Assembly (NCBI GenBank): GCA_963922205.1
Contig: CAWUHX010000302.1
Location: forward strand, 186,001 to 250,000
Reading direction: 5' to 3'
Length of the DNA stretch: 64,000 nucleotides
Source of the DNA: Romanomermis culicivorax
Taxonomy: Eukaryota > Nematoda > Enoplea > Mermithida > Mermithidae
How positions within the stretch are numbered: position 1 is the stretch's first letter; each line of letters starts with the position of its first letter. Shown here in pieces: positions 1 to 12,600 of this stretch. The translations under genes and the position numbers were made by a program. The notes below the pieces were generated by a model. That model was not told where the DNA came from and did no database searches. It saw only the letters and a program-made list of their open reading frames with translations.

Positions 1-760
1 ATCTACATGGCTGCAGTACTCAAAAGTTTGAACTTTTTGAATTTATAAGAATCCTTTGGCGTGTAAATAGCATACCTCAGTCTATGGAAGCCATAACTCT
101 ATGGCCAAATCTTCAATATGCACAGGAACTTAGGCTCTGGGATAAAGTATGAACTTGTAGCAAAATTCCAAGAAAGTCGATCAAACGATCTTACGTTCAG
201 TAATTGCTCAGGTCCAAAACAGACTGTTGAACTTTAAATCAGAATCGACAATTTTAGGGAGATACAGGGGTCTATTATACCAGACTTTGGTGCCTAAATG
301 TTAGCAGGTCAGCAGATCTTCAGTTAATGAGCAGGTGATGAAAATGAATGAGGTTTATTAATAATAATAGATAGTTCAGATGTAAACATCTAAAACTTCA
401 TTAGTCCAGCCAAAATGGATGCTGAATAGGGTATTTCCAACGAAACAAAAAATACTCTTTCTTCTCTCACAAAAACCAAGCAAAATTGAGGGCGAAGTTT
501 CATGTTAAAAATATTAACTTGCAGATTAAGTGTCTCCAAGCATATATGAGCTGATTGAAGACACCCTGTGTCACATCAAGTCTCAACTAAAAATGAACTA
601 TACATATTTCCAATCATCCTGAAAATCTATTTCTGAAAACGTCATTAATAATACGTCCAGGATAAAATTACACGAAAAAACTTCACTGGAAAGATTTCTA
701 AGTGCATGGGCAAAACTTGTCGATCATGGATTTTTCAGAATGTAGGATGAATTTTTTCAG
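1..760. repeat. Segmental-duplication piece matching the region upstream of receptor 1
   Basis: This stretch aligns over most of its length with 14,740-15,480, which lies just upstream of the first exon of receptor 1; shared landmarks include the run from the lead-in near 235 to the 'ccctattcag' block near 430. No convincing exon is seen in it. By its position relative to the homologous copy, a further receptor gene on the minus strand would be expected to begin a few hundred bases left of the window. That last point is inference. Confidence 0.6.
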
Positions 761-950
761 AATCTAGCATACATGGATGCGGAGGGGGTTTGGGTGTTTT
801 GACCCTTCAGCAAATCCGATAATCCAACAATGATTGAGAAGATAAGGAACGAAAAAATGATCAAGAGAGAAGAGAAAGTAATCAAAAGAATGAAAGTAGT
901 ACCATAGTTAAACAATCTTTCTAAAGGAAGCATACCTGATACAAAGAAGT

Positions 951-1104
951 AGCATTAAAATTTCAAAAAATGCTGTCCAAGCAAATAATATCACATATTT
1001 GACTAATATAGGTTGAAAAATATGCTGCTTAGATGCTAGAAGATCTTTCTTTTCATTATGATGAATGAAAAAATTTTCTCTCCCACCCACAGGGATTCTA
1101 TGCT
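951..1104 (-). CDS. Candidate single transmembrane exon, unknown gene
   Basis: The minus-strand frame is open from a possible AG acceptor just above 1,104 to a possible donor (cag|gtatgc) just below 951. The translation has a charged His/Lys-rich start, then a hydrophobic stretch of about 20 residues beginning VILFAWTAFFEILML and ending in arginine at a phase-2 boundary. The TM1 exon of the receptors in this window also ends in arginine at phase 2, so this could be a diverged exon of a related gene, but there is no clear residue-level match. I do not recognise it and no neighbouring exon could be joined to it. Confidence 0.25.
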
Positions 1105-1436
1105 GTACATGAATGATTAAGATGCATGGTAGAAAAATATCTGAAAAGTGTCGTAATGCACAATTCGTGTAAAAAATATGATTAAACTGTATGTACAGAT
1201 GTTATTTTAAACATCAATATGTTATAGCGACAATATATTACAGTTTTGTAACACATGAGTTATTCGAAATTTTCGTTTGAGTTGAACTTTAAAAGCGGCA
1301 CAAAAAAACTAGAAAAATCTACTCATACATGCCAGGTGGCACCAGGCCGTACTGCACTGCGCCACTTTTTAGTATGAATAGGTCAAGTGGCGCCATGCTG
1401 TGCCACGTGGTACCTCGCAGTGAAGTATGAGTCAAA

Positions 1437-2084
1437 GCTTGAGCCTGAGCCCAAGCCAAAGCCAAAGCTGAAGCCGAAGCCAAAGCTGAAGCCGAAGCTG
1501 AAGCAAAAGCCAAAGCCAAAGCCGAAGCCAAAGCCGAAGCCAGAGCTAAAGCCAAAGCTGAAGCCAAAGCCAAAGCTGAAGCCGAAGCTGAAGCTGAAGC
1601 CAAAGCTGGAGCTGATGCTAAAGCCAAAGCTGAAGCTGATGCTAAAGCCAAAGCTGAAGCTGAAGCCGAAGCCGAAGCCAAAACCAAAGCCAAAGCCGAA
1701 GCCGGAGCTGAAGCTGAAGCTGAAGCAGAAGCTGAAGCAGAAGCTGAAGCTGAAACTAAAGCTGAAGCTGAAGCTGAAGCTGAAGTCGAAGCCGAAGCCA
1801 AAGCCGAAGCGCACACCGAAGCGCACACTGAAGCCAAAGCCGAAGCTGATGCCGAAGCTGAACCCGAAGCTGAAGCCAAAGCTGAAGCCGAAGCCGAAGC
1901 TGAAGCTGAAGCCGAAGCCGAAGCTGAAGCCAAAGCGGAAGCCAAAGCCAAAGCCAAAGCTGAAGCTGAAGCCGAAGCCGAAGCCGAAGCTGAAGCCGAA
2001 GCCGAAGCCGAAGCCAAAGCCAAAGCCGAAGCTGAAGCTGAAGCCGAAGCTGAAGCTGAAGCTGAAGCCGTAGCTGAAGCTTTT
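1437..2084. repeat. Hexanucleotide-based satellite (GCNRAA/GCTGAAGCC type)
   Basis: About 650 bp of degenerate 6-bp units of the form gaagcc / aaagct / gaagct. Because the unit length is a multiple of three and contains no stop, several frames stay open: Lys-Pro/Lys-Leu on the plus strand, Ala-Ser/Ala-Leu and Phe-Gly/Phe-Ser on the minus strand. These long open frames follow from the repeat and are not evidence of a gene. Unlike a perfect microsatellite, the units differ by frequent a/g and t/c changes, so it is an old or diversifying array. Confidence 0.9.
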
Positions 2085-2340
2085 TTGTTCAGTTCATCAT
2101 CATCAACCATCTGAGTTATTAAGAATCCAAATTATGAAAAAATCTCAAAGATTAACAATGAGTATTTCAGGACAGATATTAAAAGATGATATTAAGTAGA
2201 CTGAACCAAAACATGATAAAAAGAGAGTGATGCATTATGATAATGGTGAATTAAAAACATATTGGCATAATCAAAGTAACAGTTTGATGCAGAAAATGAA
2301 TTAGATCATAATGTTTACTTTAGGGGAGAAAACTTTCTAA

Positions 2341-3400
2341 GGTGAGTCATAGGGCCCATAACTTCTATTCACACAACAATAGTAAACAAGAGGAAATAAT
2401 ATCCGAATAATATATGAGTTAGGCGTTCCAATTTATTGGGCGTAGTCAGCAGGATGAACAGGCGAAGTTCACCCAACCATAATACAATTGTCGTGTAGAA
2501 TGAAAACTATCACTTCTGATGAAATAATGTCCTCTGTCTGTGCTATATTAAAAACATTCTTAAGAAAAGAATGAAAAGAAAAATATTTTCTGTTAATACA
2601 CTTTTCTATTAATTTTGTGCTTAATATTCAAAACTGAAATGCTTAATTTAATCAAAAATAGGCTAAACTTTGCAGCTTTTGTAAAACTGTGTAGTAGCAG
2701 TGTTTTTCAATCATAAAAATTCTGACTGAATGGTCCATCATCACTTTTCAATATGTCCTCTTGATTAAAGAAATCAAGACACATAACGAACCAACCTTTT
2801 TCAAGTCTTTTGCTTAGTAATTTATGAATTTGAAAAGTTGACTTTCACAAACTTTGATACGATTTAATTTTGGAGACGGCAGCCTAATACACGAAAGCTT
2901 TGTTTTCTGCTCAGACTTGATGTTTTGCACCCATTATGGGCACAAACTCGGCGACGACAGTATACTTTGCAAGAAGAATTTGATATGCATACCCGACAAT
3001 TGGTACGACGACGGAATTTGCTCCTGTCCGGATTGCAGTGACGAACCGACTTTGTTGAACCGGCGTGGGCATTGGCGACCATGAAGCATCATCACAGTTT
3101 TACGTGCAACTGCAGGATATTTTGTTTACATGAAATTAACCCATATATTTCTATATCAAGCAACAAAAGGCACTTATTTCCGCAGATATACCGTAGCCTG
3201 ATGAGTTTGGTTGTTGGTCGTACGTATTGTATCATTTACTTTTTTAAACATAGTTTTCTTGTAATCTAATCTAATGTAATCTCCATTAAAATTTCTGACT
3301 TTGTATGACATGTGAGCTAAAGTGAGAGCTTAGCATAAGTATATCAGATAAACTTGAACTACTGAATATATGATTTAACTACCAAGTTTAAGTTCAGCAG
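2341..3400. repeat. 3'-flank segment of receptor unit A (duplicated at 19.2-20.1 kb)
   Basis: From 'gagttaggcg' near 2,417 through the LDLa-like remnant to about 3,240 this aligns with 19,230-20,110, and in part with 30,960-31,480. It lies downstream of receptor 1 in the same arrangement as the copy downstream of receptor 2, so it marks the tandem duplication unit. Apart from the LDLa-like remnant no exon is visible. Confidence 0.7.
2915..3084 (+). pseudogene. LDLa-like Cys-rich exon remnant, copy 1
   Basis: A strong acceptor-like site (tgttttctgctcag) precedes an open plus-strand frame with six Cys in an arrangement reminiscent of an LDL-receptor class A repeat: CKKNLICIP, then NWYDDG, then CSCPDCSDEP (the usual family ending is an acidic CxDGSDE-like motif). 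The frame runs to a TGA after HWRP. It lies on the strand opposite the receptors, and no partner exons could be found. The copy at 19.7 kb differs at several amino-acid positions and has lost the acceptor AG; the copy at 31.1 kb is broken. Decay and isolation argue for a relic rather than a working exon. The LDLa assignment is tentative. Confidence 0.35.
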
Positions 3401-3689
3401 CTACATGGTCCCATACAAGGACACTAATCCTGTGTGGCGAGACACAGGGGGTGTGGAAAATATAGACGAGTGTGAAATTCTATATGAATTTGTTATAGCA
3501 TTCGGGGTGTTACATGGGACATAAAAGTACAATTGATGCTTCAACATGTGGAATCTTATTGCAGTAAAAAATGCGGTAGGAGCGAGCAAAAAATTAGGGC
3601 ACAATTTTTTTAATTCAACTTTGATATGGAGAGTACGTCTACTCTACACAGTATAAGCAGGTTTTGTTGGCACTACACTTATAGTGAGT

Positions 3690-4010
3690 AGTTATACAGG
3701 CCCGTACAGGAGGTATACAAAAGATACCCTGTACAAAACATGCACTTCGAACTTTGCGCCCTTAACTGTGTGGGGCGATGCAGGGGTGTAGAAAGTACGC
3801 CCTAAGCTTCAATGTGTAAAATTCCACTTCCATGTAGAAAGTACGCTCCAAGCTTCAACCCTAGAATTCTACATTCACGTAGAAAGTATGCCCGAAGCTT
3901 CGATGTGAGAAAATCTACTTCCATGTAGAAACTACGCTCGAAGCTTAATGGGAAAAAATCGACCTCAAAGTGGAAAATATATCTCGATCGACTTGACTCA
4001 GGTGTTAAAA
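3690..4010. repeat. Fold-back family arm with 46-bp tandem units
   Basis: A conserved lead-in (tacaaaagatacc ... cttaactgtgtggggcgat) is followed by about four 46-bp units starting gtagaaagtacgc and ending in acttccat. The same lead-in and units form both arms of the inverted-repeat element at 52.26-53.15 kb. A related stretch lies at 3,390-3,660 and again at 20,740-21,060. Non-coding. Confidence 0.7.
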
Positions 4011-4039
4011 TTGATGACGTAATATCTCTATCGGGAAAT

Positions 4040-5100
4040 TTAAAAAACACCTTCACTCATTTTTTACATACTCAGGACACATTTTATGATTATTCCCAAT
4101 GCGCATTGTTTTATGGCCACATTTTTAACTATTTTGGGGCATGATTTTCTGTTTTGTAAAAAGACATCCGGAAAATAGTTAAAAACGTGTCCTGAAAACA
4201 TTGCTTAAGCATTGGGAATCATCAAAAAACGTGTCTGGAGTATGTAAAAAATCTACAAAAAATTTTTTTTGCAAAAGTTTTGTAAAAAATGAGTGTTGGA
4301 TCGTTAGATTGCTGTTTGTTGGATCGTTAGATCACTCAGCTGTTTTTAAAAAATTCTCCCTAGAATGCATTATGAATCGACCACTACAGTCAACAACTAT
4401 AGTATCGATTTTTTCAAAAATTTTTTTACATTTTAACAAAAATCTAAACAAATTTTCTGTACAATTTAGAGAGTGAAATAGTCAGATCGTCAGATCCTAA
4501 ATCCAGCATTTATCATCCGACTCTTAAAATCTAACAGTCTAACTGTTTTACACGTTTTTTACAAGAAAATTTTGCTTGTGGAACTAAATTTAAATGCTTA
4601 ACCATTGTTTTTGGAACATGTTTTTTACTCTTTCAGGTACGATTCTTTTACAAAATGCATGCTAAATCTTACCAAAAAATTTAAAAAACGTGTCCCCAAA
4701 AACAATGGTTAAGCATAGGGAATCATCAAAAACGTGTCCCGAATATTTAAAAATTGTGCCACCAACAAAATTTTTTTGTAAAAACGAGTAAAACCATTAG
4801 GTCGTATAACTCGTACATGTCTTTTCCAAAAAAATATGAAATCATTAGATACCAAGAGTCTGACCATTTAATTCTAAGTTGTTTTCATAAAAATTTTTGA
4901 GTTAACCCGTTAGATCGTACGCTCGGATCCCTAAAATCTAATGATCCAATGGTTTTACTCGTTTTTCAGTGAAAAATCCATTAAATCATTAGCTCCTGCT
5001 GAATTTACACTGAGTAAAACTGTTAGATTCGTTAGATCTTACTCTTAGAATCATTCGATTTTACTTGTTTTACAGAATTTTAGTGTTAGACCTGTTTTCA
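4040..5100. repeat. AT-rich internal sequence of the same repeat family
   Basis: Contains repeated phrases such as 'aaaacgtgtcc' and 'gcttaagcattgggaatcatc' in several copies on both strands, also present in the spacer of the 52.3-53.2 kb element. No gene is seen. Confidence 0.45.
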
Positions 5101-5508
5101 AGAACTATGCAGGACAAGCAGGAAAAACTGACTATCCGACAAGAGCATAAACTAGCAAAATGAATTATTGTAGACGATCTGTTTTTTCTGAAATGCTTTT
5201 AAATAATGAAAGTGGAAAGCGAGTAGTATTTCAGATTTTCACGATTTTCTGATAAACAATATATCAAAGAGGAGTGTAAATTTGTGAGCATACTGACATA
5301 ATCTTAAAAGAACTGACCACAATTTTTACTTTTGAACCAGATATAGTTACTGTACAGCTAACATGAAACGCACAATGATCAATGGAAGGTGAGCGAATTA
5401 ATTATAGTAAGTATTACCTGAACACGAAACTGAAATAGACAATAACACAACCACGACTCTACATAGCCAATGGAATTTAAATATAGAAAAATTAATATTA
5501 AGGAGAAA

Positions 5509-8500
5509 TTAATGTTTTGCAAAGATATGTATGTCTAATTTTTTCAGATATAGCTGAATACGATGATAAACCGACACCAATAGCGTATTGACCTAAGGAA
5601 CATAAAATATTCAAATATCACTCCATTTCTAGCACAAGTTTGAGCAATAAGATGTTCAGGATTCCGACATTTTAAACTGCTTTATGATGTGATGGATGTT
5701 TCTTCTAGGTCTCACAAAAATAAATCAGGTCATTGAATCCTGATAGGAATAAAAGAGAAAATTTGTGATTATTGAAACAAAAATTTTTGAATCAATTTCA
5801 TTATCACTTTTGAAAATATTTGAAGAAATTCTGACTTTGATAATACCTTGTTATTGCAAATAGCATGGGCAACGAAATTGAACCAACCAAAAGCAACATT
5901 GATCCCGAGGGCAGCAGGAAACGCTATGAAGTTTTGGCTGAATACAGCATAAGAGGTTAGGGCGAATGATGCAATGCTCAACATAATTTTAATCATCAAG
6001 GTCGCCAATGAAACTCTAAACAAAAAGATAAGGTCTTTTCATAAACTGCCCGTTACTCACAGGAGTGTGACAACTTTTTACAGATTTTCTGCTCAACCTT
6101 ACGCCATGATGGACTTGGGGATTTCTGATCAATTTTCACAGCTGTCAGATATGTGTAAAAAAATTCTGTGGTGTAAGGTAGACACATGGAATCCTGTTTG
6201 GATTCCGCTCTTCCCATTTCATGAAAAAAATGCGTGAGAAGTCAGAGAACATTGATCATGCTACAGAAGTGTGCACCATAAAATCAGTTCATCTATCTGG
6301 CTCTGCTGTGAATATTAATCAGCAGTTGGTACCACGAATATTGCTCTCCTAGAGCCAGTTTAGAGCCAGTTTTTGGTTTTGCTGAGACAGTTTCTCGTAA
6401 GATGGCTCTGAGTTGGCTCTAGAATATCGTTCCACAAATGTGCTCTCGAGCTGGCTCATGACAGCTAAAAAACGAGAGCAAGAATAGAGCAAACAGGAAG
6501 ACAGCTCTGTAATGAAATTTACGTTATTTTTGATGCTTTAATGCTTCCATCAATAATTTTTTATATATTATTCAATTATTTTAAAATAATGTTTGCATGC
6601 GTTTCTGTGTTTCTGTTAATTTTTATTGGTTCACTATTTATAAAATAAGTAGTTTAACTTTTTGGTAGAAAGTATTAGAGGTGCAACAGTTCTTGATTTT
6701 AAAGAATTCTGGTTCCAGTTCTTCGATTTGTAGAATGATGGCTCCGGTTCTGGTTCCAAAATTTAGGAACCGTACAGTTCCGGTTCCACTTCCAGTTCTG
6801 GTTCCCATACAAAGGATAGATATCGACATCTATTAACGTCGAATTGTCAAATAATATATTATGATATCACAATATATTTACATGTTTCATTGATCAACTA
6901 CTAACCACACTATACTTGAATAATATTTAGCCAGGTACTACAAAAATGTGAGCAGTCAGAAAATATAACATTTAAAAAAGTATTATCAATCATAATGTTT
7001 ATAAAATCTTCAAGCCTTTCAATTATTCTAGGTTATTTTAAGAACATAAAAATGACTAAGATTCAGAAGTAAGACGTATGTCAAAAACAATTTGCATAAA
7101 AGTCAGAACAATGATGGAAAGGACTTAAATTATGTTATAACTATAGAGACTAGGTGGGTTTTAGCTCGCTAAGAAGCCAGACAGTGCATCCTTTTATGAT
7201 TTCTCCAATTCTCAATTTCTCAACAGAGTGTCCAGCAATCTGGAAAACGTGGAAAAAACAGCGAATGTTGATTATAATTACAGTAAATTTCGACTCTTTG
7301 ATACAGTTGTCTGTTTTGAGTGGGAGTTCATCAATAATCCCGTACCCATATTTGGGTTATTGTTGCCGAAATGCAGCTGATGATGAATTTAGTTGAAATT
7401 CAACTGACCACTAGCTTCAGAGAACATTATGTTGTAGATACTTTAAATGATTCGACTCTAAAAATTTTAACACCGTCAGCAAAGATAATCATTTCAACTT
7501 TAATGCTGTCTTTCAATGAATGAGATATGTCATTTATGTAAAGCAGGAATAAAATAGGTCCTAATACCGACCTCTAGATATAGCTTTTTTGTGCTGGGTC
7601 ATATTTTAAAACAATAATTCTTATTTGGGGAAGACTTTGACGCTTTACATTGCAGAAAAAAGTTGGTGAATTGGCACAAAAAAGATGCTCGAGTTTAAAC
7701 AGAGTTACTTTAAAAAAATCGATTGCTACTGAAATGAGAAAAAGTGGCAGCAAAAAAATGGCTGCTTAACTAATTGATTTCTTTCGTTTTGAACCAGTTC
7801 ATGAAAAATGGCTGATATTTTTGGGTTTATAGTTTGTTGACATCACCTATTTAGCTGATCGAAAACATAAGTAAATTGTTCGGGTATTGCAGGAGTTATT
7901 GATTTTAGCCCCGGAAATACCTGGAAGATTCTTGAAAAATGACCTGGAAAACCTGGAGTTGAATTTTATATATCATAAGAACCGTTTAGGAACCGATATT
8001 TTGAAAAATTATATATCAGTTTCGGCTCTAAAATTTAGTTTTATTTGGTTCCCGTTGCAGTTCCTGTTCCAAAATTTTGTTCGGTTATAGCGGTTCCGAT
8101 TCCGGTTAACCATTTCACCTATAGAAAAAAAATTGATTTTTGGACAGAAAACGCTGAAAATGTCAACTTCTGGTAGTAAATGGTGACTTCTGAGTAGAAA
8201 ACGGTCCACAAATGTCAATTTTTTCGTCGAAATGGTTTTTCCTGAACTAAAAACCATCAGAAATGTAAATTTTCTGGTCTAAAAACATAGTTTTCGTACA
8301 AAAAGATCAAAAAAATACTTTTTCTGGCACTAAGTAGTAATTTTTTAACAAAAATGATCACAAAGTTCAATTTTTTATTCGAAAATGGTGAGTTCTGAAC
8401 AAAAAATGGTCAAAAAGTCATTTTTCTGGAAGTTAATTTCGATCTTTTAACAAAAACAATCAGACGTATCTGTAGGTGGGAGAAAGGGTCCCCCAAAATT

Positions 8501-9669
8501 ATTAAGCGAATAGAAAGTTCTTGATGAGTCCCTCCCACAACTTCCTGTTGTCGATAGCGATCCCCCTTCAGTTGGCCAGAAATCACCGAAAAGTATATAT
8601 TTTTTGGTTGAAAATGACATTTTTTGGGCAAAATTTTTTTCCAAAAATTTGCTTGAGAAACACTTTCTTGGAACCAGCAACAGCGTTTTCCCAAACCTGC
8701 AGTACAGAATTCTTTGGATACTCTTGAAAACTTACTCACTAACTTTTTTTTCTTTCTTTTGCATTGTTGGCAAAGCTTTGCGGATGCCTGATATTCCTGT
8801 TTCTACAAATATCATAGACAGTGAGAAGAAAATACCAGCTACCACCAACATTGATGTGCCGACATGATTATTATAATTTATCCAGCATGAGAAAACCGAC
8901 GGCAAATCTTGACTGTAGCAAATCAGATAAGCGAGAATACTAATTGTGGAACCTGAAAAAAATGATCTGCCTGTAGCAAGATTTCAAAGCTGGACTATTC
9001 AGACTTACACAGTGTGAGAATGCATGAAATTGATTTGAATGAAGGGGTGTTCCATGAATTCAATACATTTGTCAATGAAAGATGGACACATACACATTCT
9101 AACAATAGAAGACTTGCATGAATGCTGACAAATATAATCAATGAGCCTGAGGTCAACTTGCACATAAGCTGTAAAATTTTCAATCAAGATATATCAATAA
9201 ATTTTCAACTGATAAAAAGTGTCTTACTTCATTGTCAACCCGAAAAACGAAAAACATGATTAAAGTATGACTCAACCCAAGCATTATGTCTTGAAAACAT
9301 TGAATTTGATTGACGAAAAGTTTTGCTCTGAAAAAAGATTGAAGCCAAAAAATGCATTACATTTTTACTTGTGCAAAGGTTCAATCAAGTATGTTGTCTT
9401 TTTAAGCAAATCTTTGGTTAATAACATGACAGTAAAGATGAAAATATTTTGCTGCAAAGTTTTTCAAAAGTTTAGTTGGTATGATACCAGTAAATTCAAA
9501 TTATTTCAGCATGTTGAGATAAAACAGCCAGTATGAGTAGAAAAAGTTTAATTTTTTACCTGGTGACGAATGTAAGCAGGGCTGACGTCATTGATGTTCC
9601 AACAACCCACATACTGCCAAAAATGTTCATAAACTTCGCAACAACTTGATGAATTTCTGGCATTGGATT
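5509..9669 (-). CDS. Receptor 1: seven-helix domain exons (TM1-TM7 and tail)
   Basis: Six exons build the membrane domain: TM1 (9,669-9,560, FMNIFGSMWVVGTSMTSALL), TM2 (9,327-9,228, ending FVFRVDNE), TM3 and the start of TM4 (9,168-9,009), rest of TM4, second outer loop and TM5 (8,952-8,736), TM6-TM7 (6,013-5,847), and the C-terminal exon (5,592-5,509) ending in TAA. Every one has a partner in receptor 2 of exactly the same length (110, 100, 160, 217, 167 and 84 nt), with most differences being single codons. Equal lengths with preserved frame across two diverged copies argue for selection on this domain. The intron before TM6 is long (2.7 kb) and holds repeats. Confidence 0.8.
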
Positions 9670-12600
9670 CTGAAGAAGTGTGAATCATTACAATTATACC
9701 CGAATTAGGTCCATAAAATGAAGTCTCACACATGGCATTTTAGTTCCATTGTACGATATGCGTTCTTCAATGTAGCAGTTTTTGAAAAGGTTATTGAGCT
9801 GCCATTCACACTCAAATTGACACTGTTTAACGGTAAATAGCAGATTGGCCAAATTGATTTCTGGCAAAAACAGGAATAAGGTCATTCTGGAATTGTAAAC
9901 AACTCAGGAATGTTTGATAAACTCATACATACAGACACTATACATTAATGACCCATCACTTTTCTGTATTGCTGGTGTTACTGAAATGCTTGAGAAAGAC
10001 TGAAAAAAATTTTTTGTATCCATTCTGACCATAGATGAGCAGCTAGGAGAATCTGGAGGAAGTCAAACTCCTACCAAACTTTAACTATTCATTACGCTGT
10101 CAAAAAACTGTATAGCAATTTTTTTGAATAAATGTTAATAAAATTTATAGATTGACATCAAATGTGTGAGGATTAAAGTCTGCTGAAAAAGTCGCTATCA
10201 GGGTCGCCACACTAACATGTGATTCAGGCTCATGTCTGCTTTCAACAATCGGTTGTGCAATGCTAGGGGTCGGAAAATTTGCCACCATCATGGACACACT
10301 AGCTGATTTAGCATTATTTTGAATTCAAACCGGAAAAACATTCCGAAGGAAGAAACGTAATTCAGGAAGAAGGCAGGAAGAAATAAAGTTTCAGCAAATA
10401 AATTCTCAGGATGATCACCCATTTGTGTTAGCATCATATGAGAAGTTGGCGCAAAAATTCACATGAATTAGCCACCTGATAATTCCTGTAGACACTAGTC
10501 ACAACATTGATAGTTGCATCTTTAAGCGAATTATGTATGAATTGAATGGTGAGCCTATCAAGTTATATAGGTAAACATTTACTCTAAATTTTCGGCAGCA
10601 TTGAAGGAAGTCCTTCCTCACTTTGGAGTGGTGGTCGTGGTACCAATACTAACTGAACTGCCCCAAAAAGATTCATTTTTTGGTCTGAAGCAAAGACCAT
10701 GAAGTTTTATTAAGATGAAACAATGATTCTTTTCCAGAGACTAGTCCATAATGAGCTTCAATGTGCAGGAAGATGTACACACAATTAATAAACAACTTAC
10801 GTACGGACACTTTTTTCTAGAGTTGACTGTAGCAGTTAGACTAAGAAACTGAGAAAAAAATTGCCACCTAGGATGCAGGTTTATTTTCTGTTGACCAATT
10901 TTTATAGATGTTCGCACTGAATTTGACTATGAATAGACTCTAGTACTTTTTAGCATCGAATGACTGCAAAAAATAGGTTACGTGTCCTGGTAGATTCAGT
11001 TGGATTGGTGAATTTTATTTTAGGTGTTTCGGCTAAAGTGAAATTAAACGTGCCTTGACCTGTATACATGCCATAATGGGTCAACTGACGTGAGTCGGCT
11101 TTGCGACACTTACTCATGGGTGTTCGAATCATTAGGTCACTGCTTATTGTTGCGTTGAGAAAGTTGTCTTTTTTCGGTACACTGGGAGTCATGCTTTGGC
11201 TGAATTGGAGAGTAGCTCGAGTGCCTGCAATAGAAGCAGAAGGTGAAGAACTAGTGCAACATCTGAATGTCTTACGTACTGATCAAATCTGTCATTGTGG
11301 ACGGCAAGATTGATGTTGTTTTGAGCATAAATCGTGCTTCCTCCATTCCACGACCTGAAGAATGAACTGTTAGATTCACTCATAATGTGTGCTATACATG
11401 GTGAATGATTGATCAGTCAATGTAACTCCTTTATGTTCCTGGATGGTTCCAATCTTTCATTTAACTCTTCAATATGTTTGTGGATCTGTTAATTCTTTCC
11501 CAAATTCCGAAAATACCACACCCACATTGCAGAGATGAGATTCTAAAGAGGCGTTGCCTTGAATTTTTTCCAATATCCATTGGACTATACATTCGAGTTT
11601 CCAGATTATGTGAATCCAATGTTTGCTCATTGAATTAAGAAGGCTTCAATTGTTGCACAACTGATACAAGTTTGCTAGAAAGTATTCGTTGAAGTTTGTT
11701 AGTGCTTGTAATGAAGACAGACTCAACAAAACAAAACAGCTTGTTACTGACTCGACACGAAGATCCTTTTTGGCTCTCACCTACGAGGTGAAAAGTTTGC
11801 TGCCAAAAATTCACCATTCAATTTTTTTTAAGGTTCATAGTGAATGAAACTTTCGGGAAAACTGTGATATTGAGGACAGAAGATTAGGAGTTTTGATTAT
11901 CATTATTTGGAATTTAAAAACACTCAATCAGCAGCAAGTTTCTTATCGGTGCTCTCGCAAAGCGCGGTCATCTGCTGATTGAAAAATGTATGAATTTAAT
12001 ATTTGATAAAAAAATACTGACAGTCCAGGATTTTAAGTGAAATTGGATATTTGACAATACTGAAGTTAGGCTGGGCAAACTTCATAACTGCAGCTGAATG
12101 GCCTATGGAATTTTCCAAGAACAACGTGAGCCTTCTTTTTTAGTTTTTGAGCAAGGAGCTCAAAATTTCATTGATGCGGTGCAGAATGGTGTATGAAACT
12201 TCCAAAATTTGCATGCAACACTAATAGGAGTATTCAATATTTTCAACACTCTGAAATAATTGCTGACTTACCACATCTTTTAATGGCTAAATTTTGATAT
12301 GCATTTGTTGGATCACATAAAGCAAAACGTGGCCGATAGTTATTCTGGTCATCAGCGTAGAGGCAATAAAAATCTTCCGTGGAAGTTTGAAATTTGATTC
12401 GAAAACACTGTTCAAAATCACACAAATCACTGCTCAATTCTTCTACAGTGAATTGATCTGCTGCAACATGTGCAAGTTCCCCAAGATCGCCATCAAAAGT
12501 GTGTATTTGGTAATTGCTTTCTTCCTTCCATGTAAAATGGCATAGGAGCAGCAATTTGTCTTCGCCAAGTAACAAATGTTCAGCATTTGATGATAAACAA

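Noticed and set aside
1319-2110. 263-codon Ala/Ser frame on the minus strand with a non-repetitive start and end
   Set aside because: The body is the hexanucleotide satellite, and three frames are equally open; the short flanking pieces show no domain or splice sites.
6638-8257. Possible retroelement bounded by 'ggttccggttcc' stretches at 6.7-6.8 kb and 8.0-8.1 kb
   Set aside because: The two stretches share only a simple 'gg(t/a)acc' flavour; no consistent direct or inverted ends or coding domains could be traced between them.
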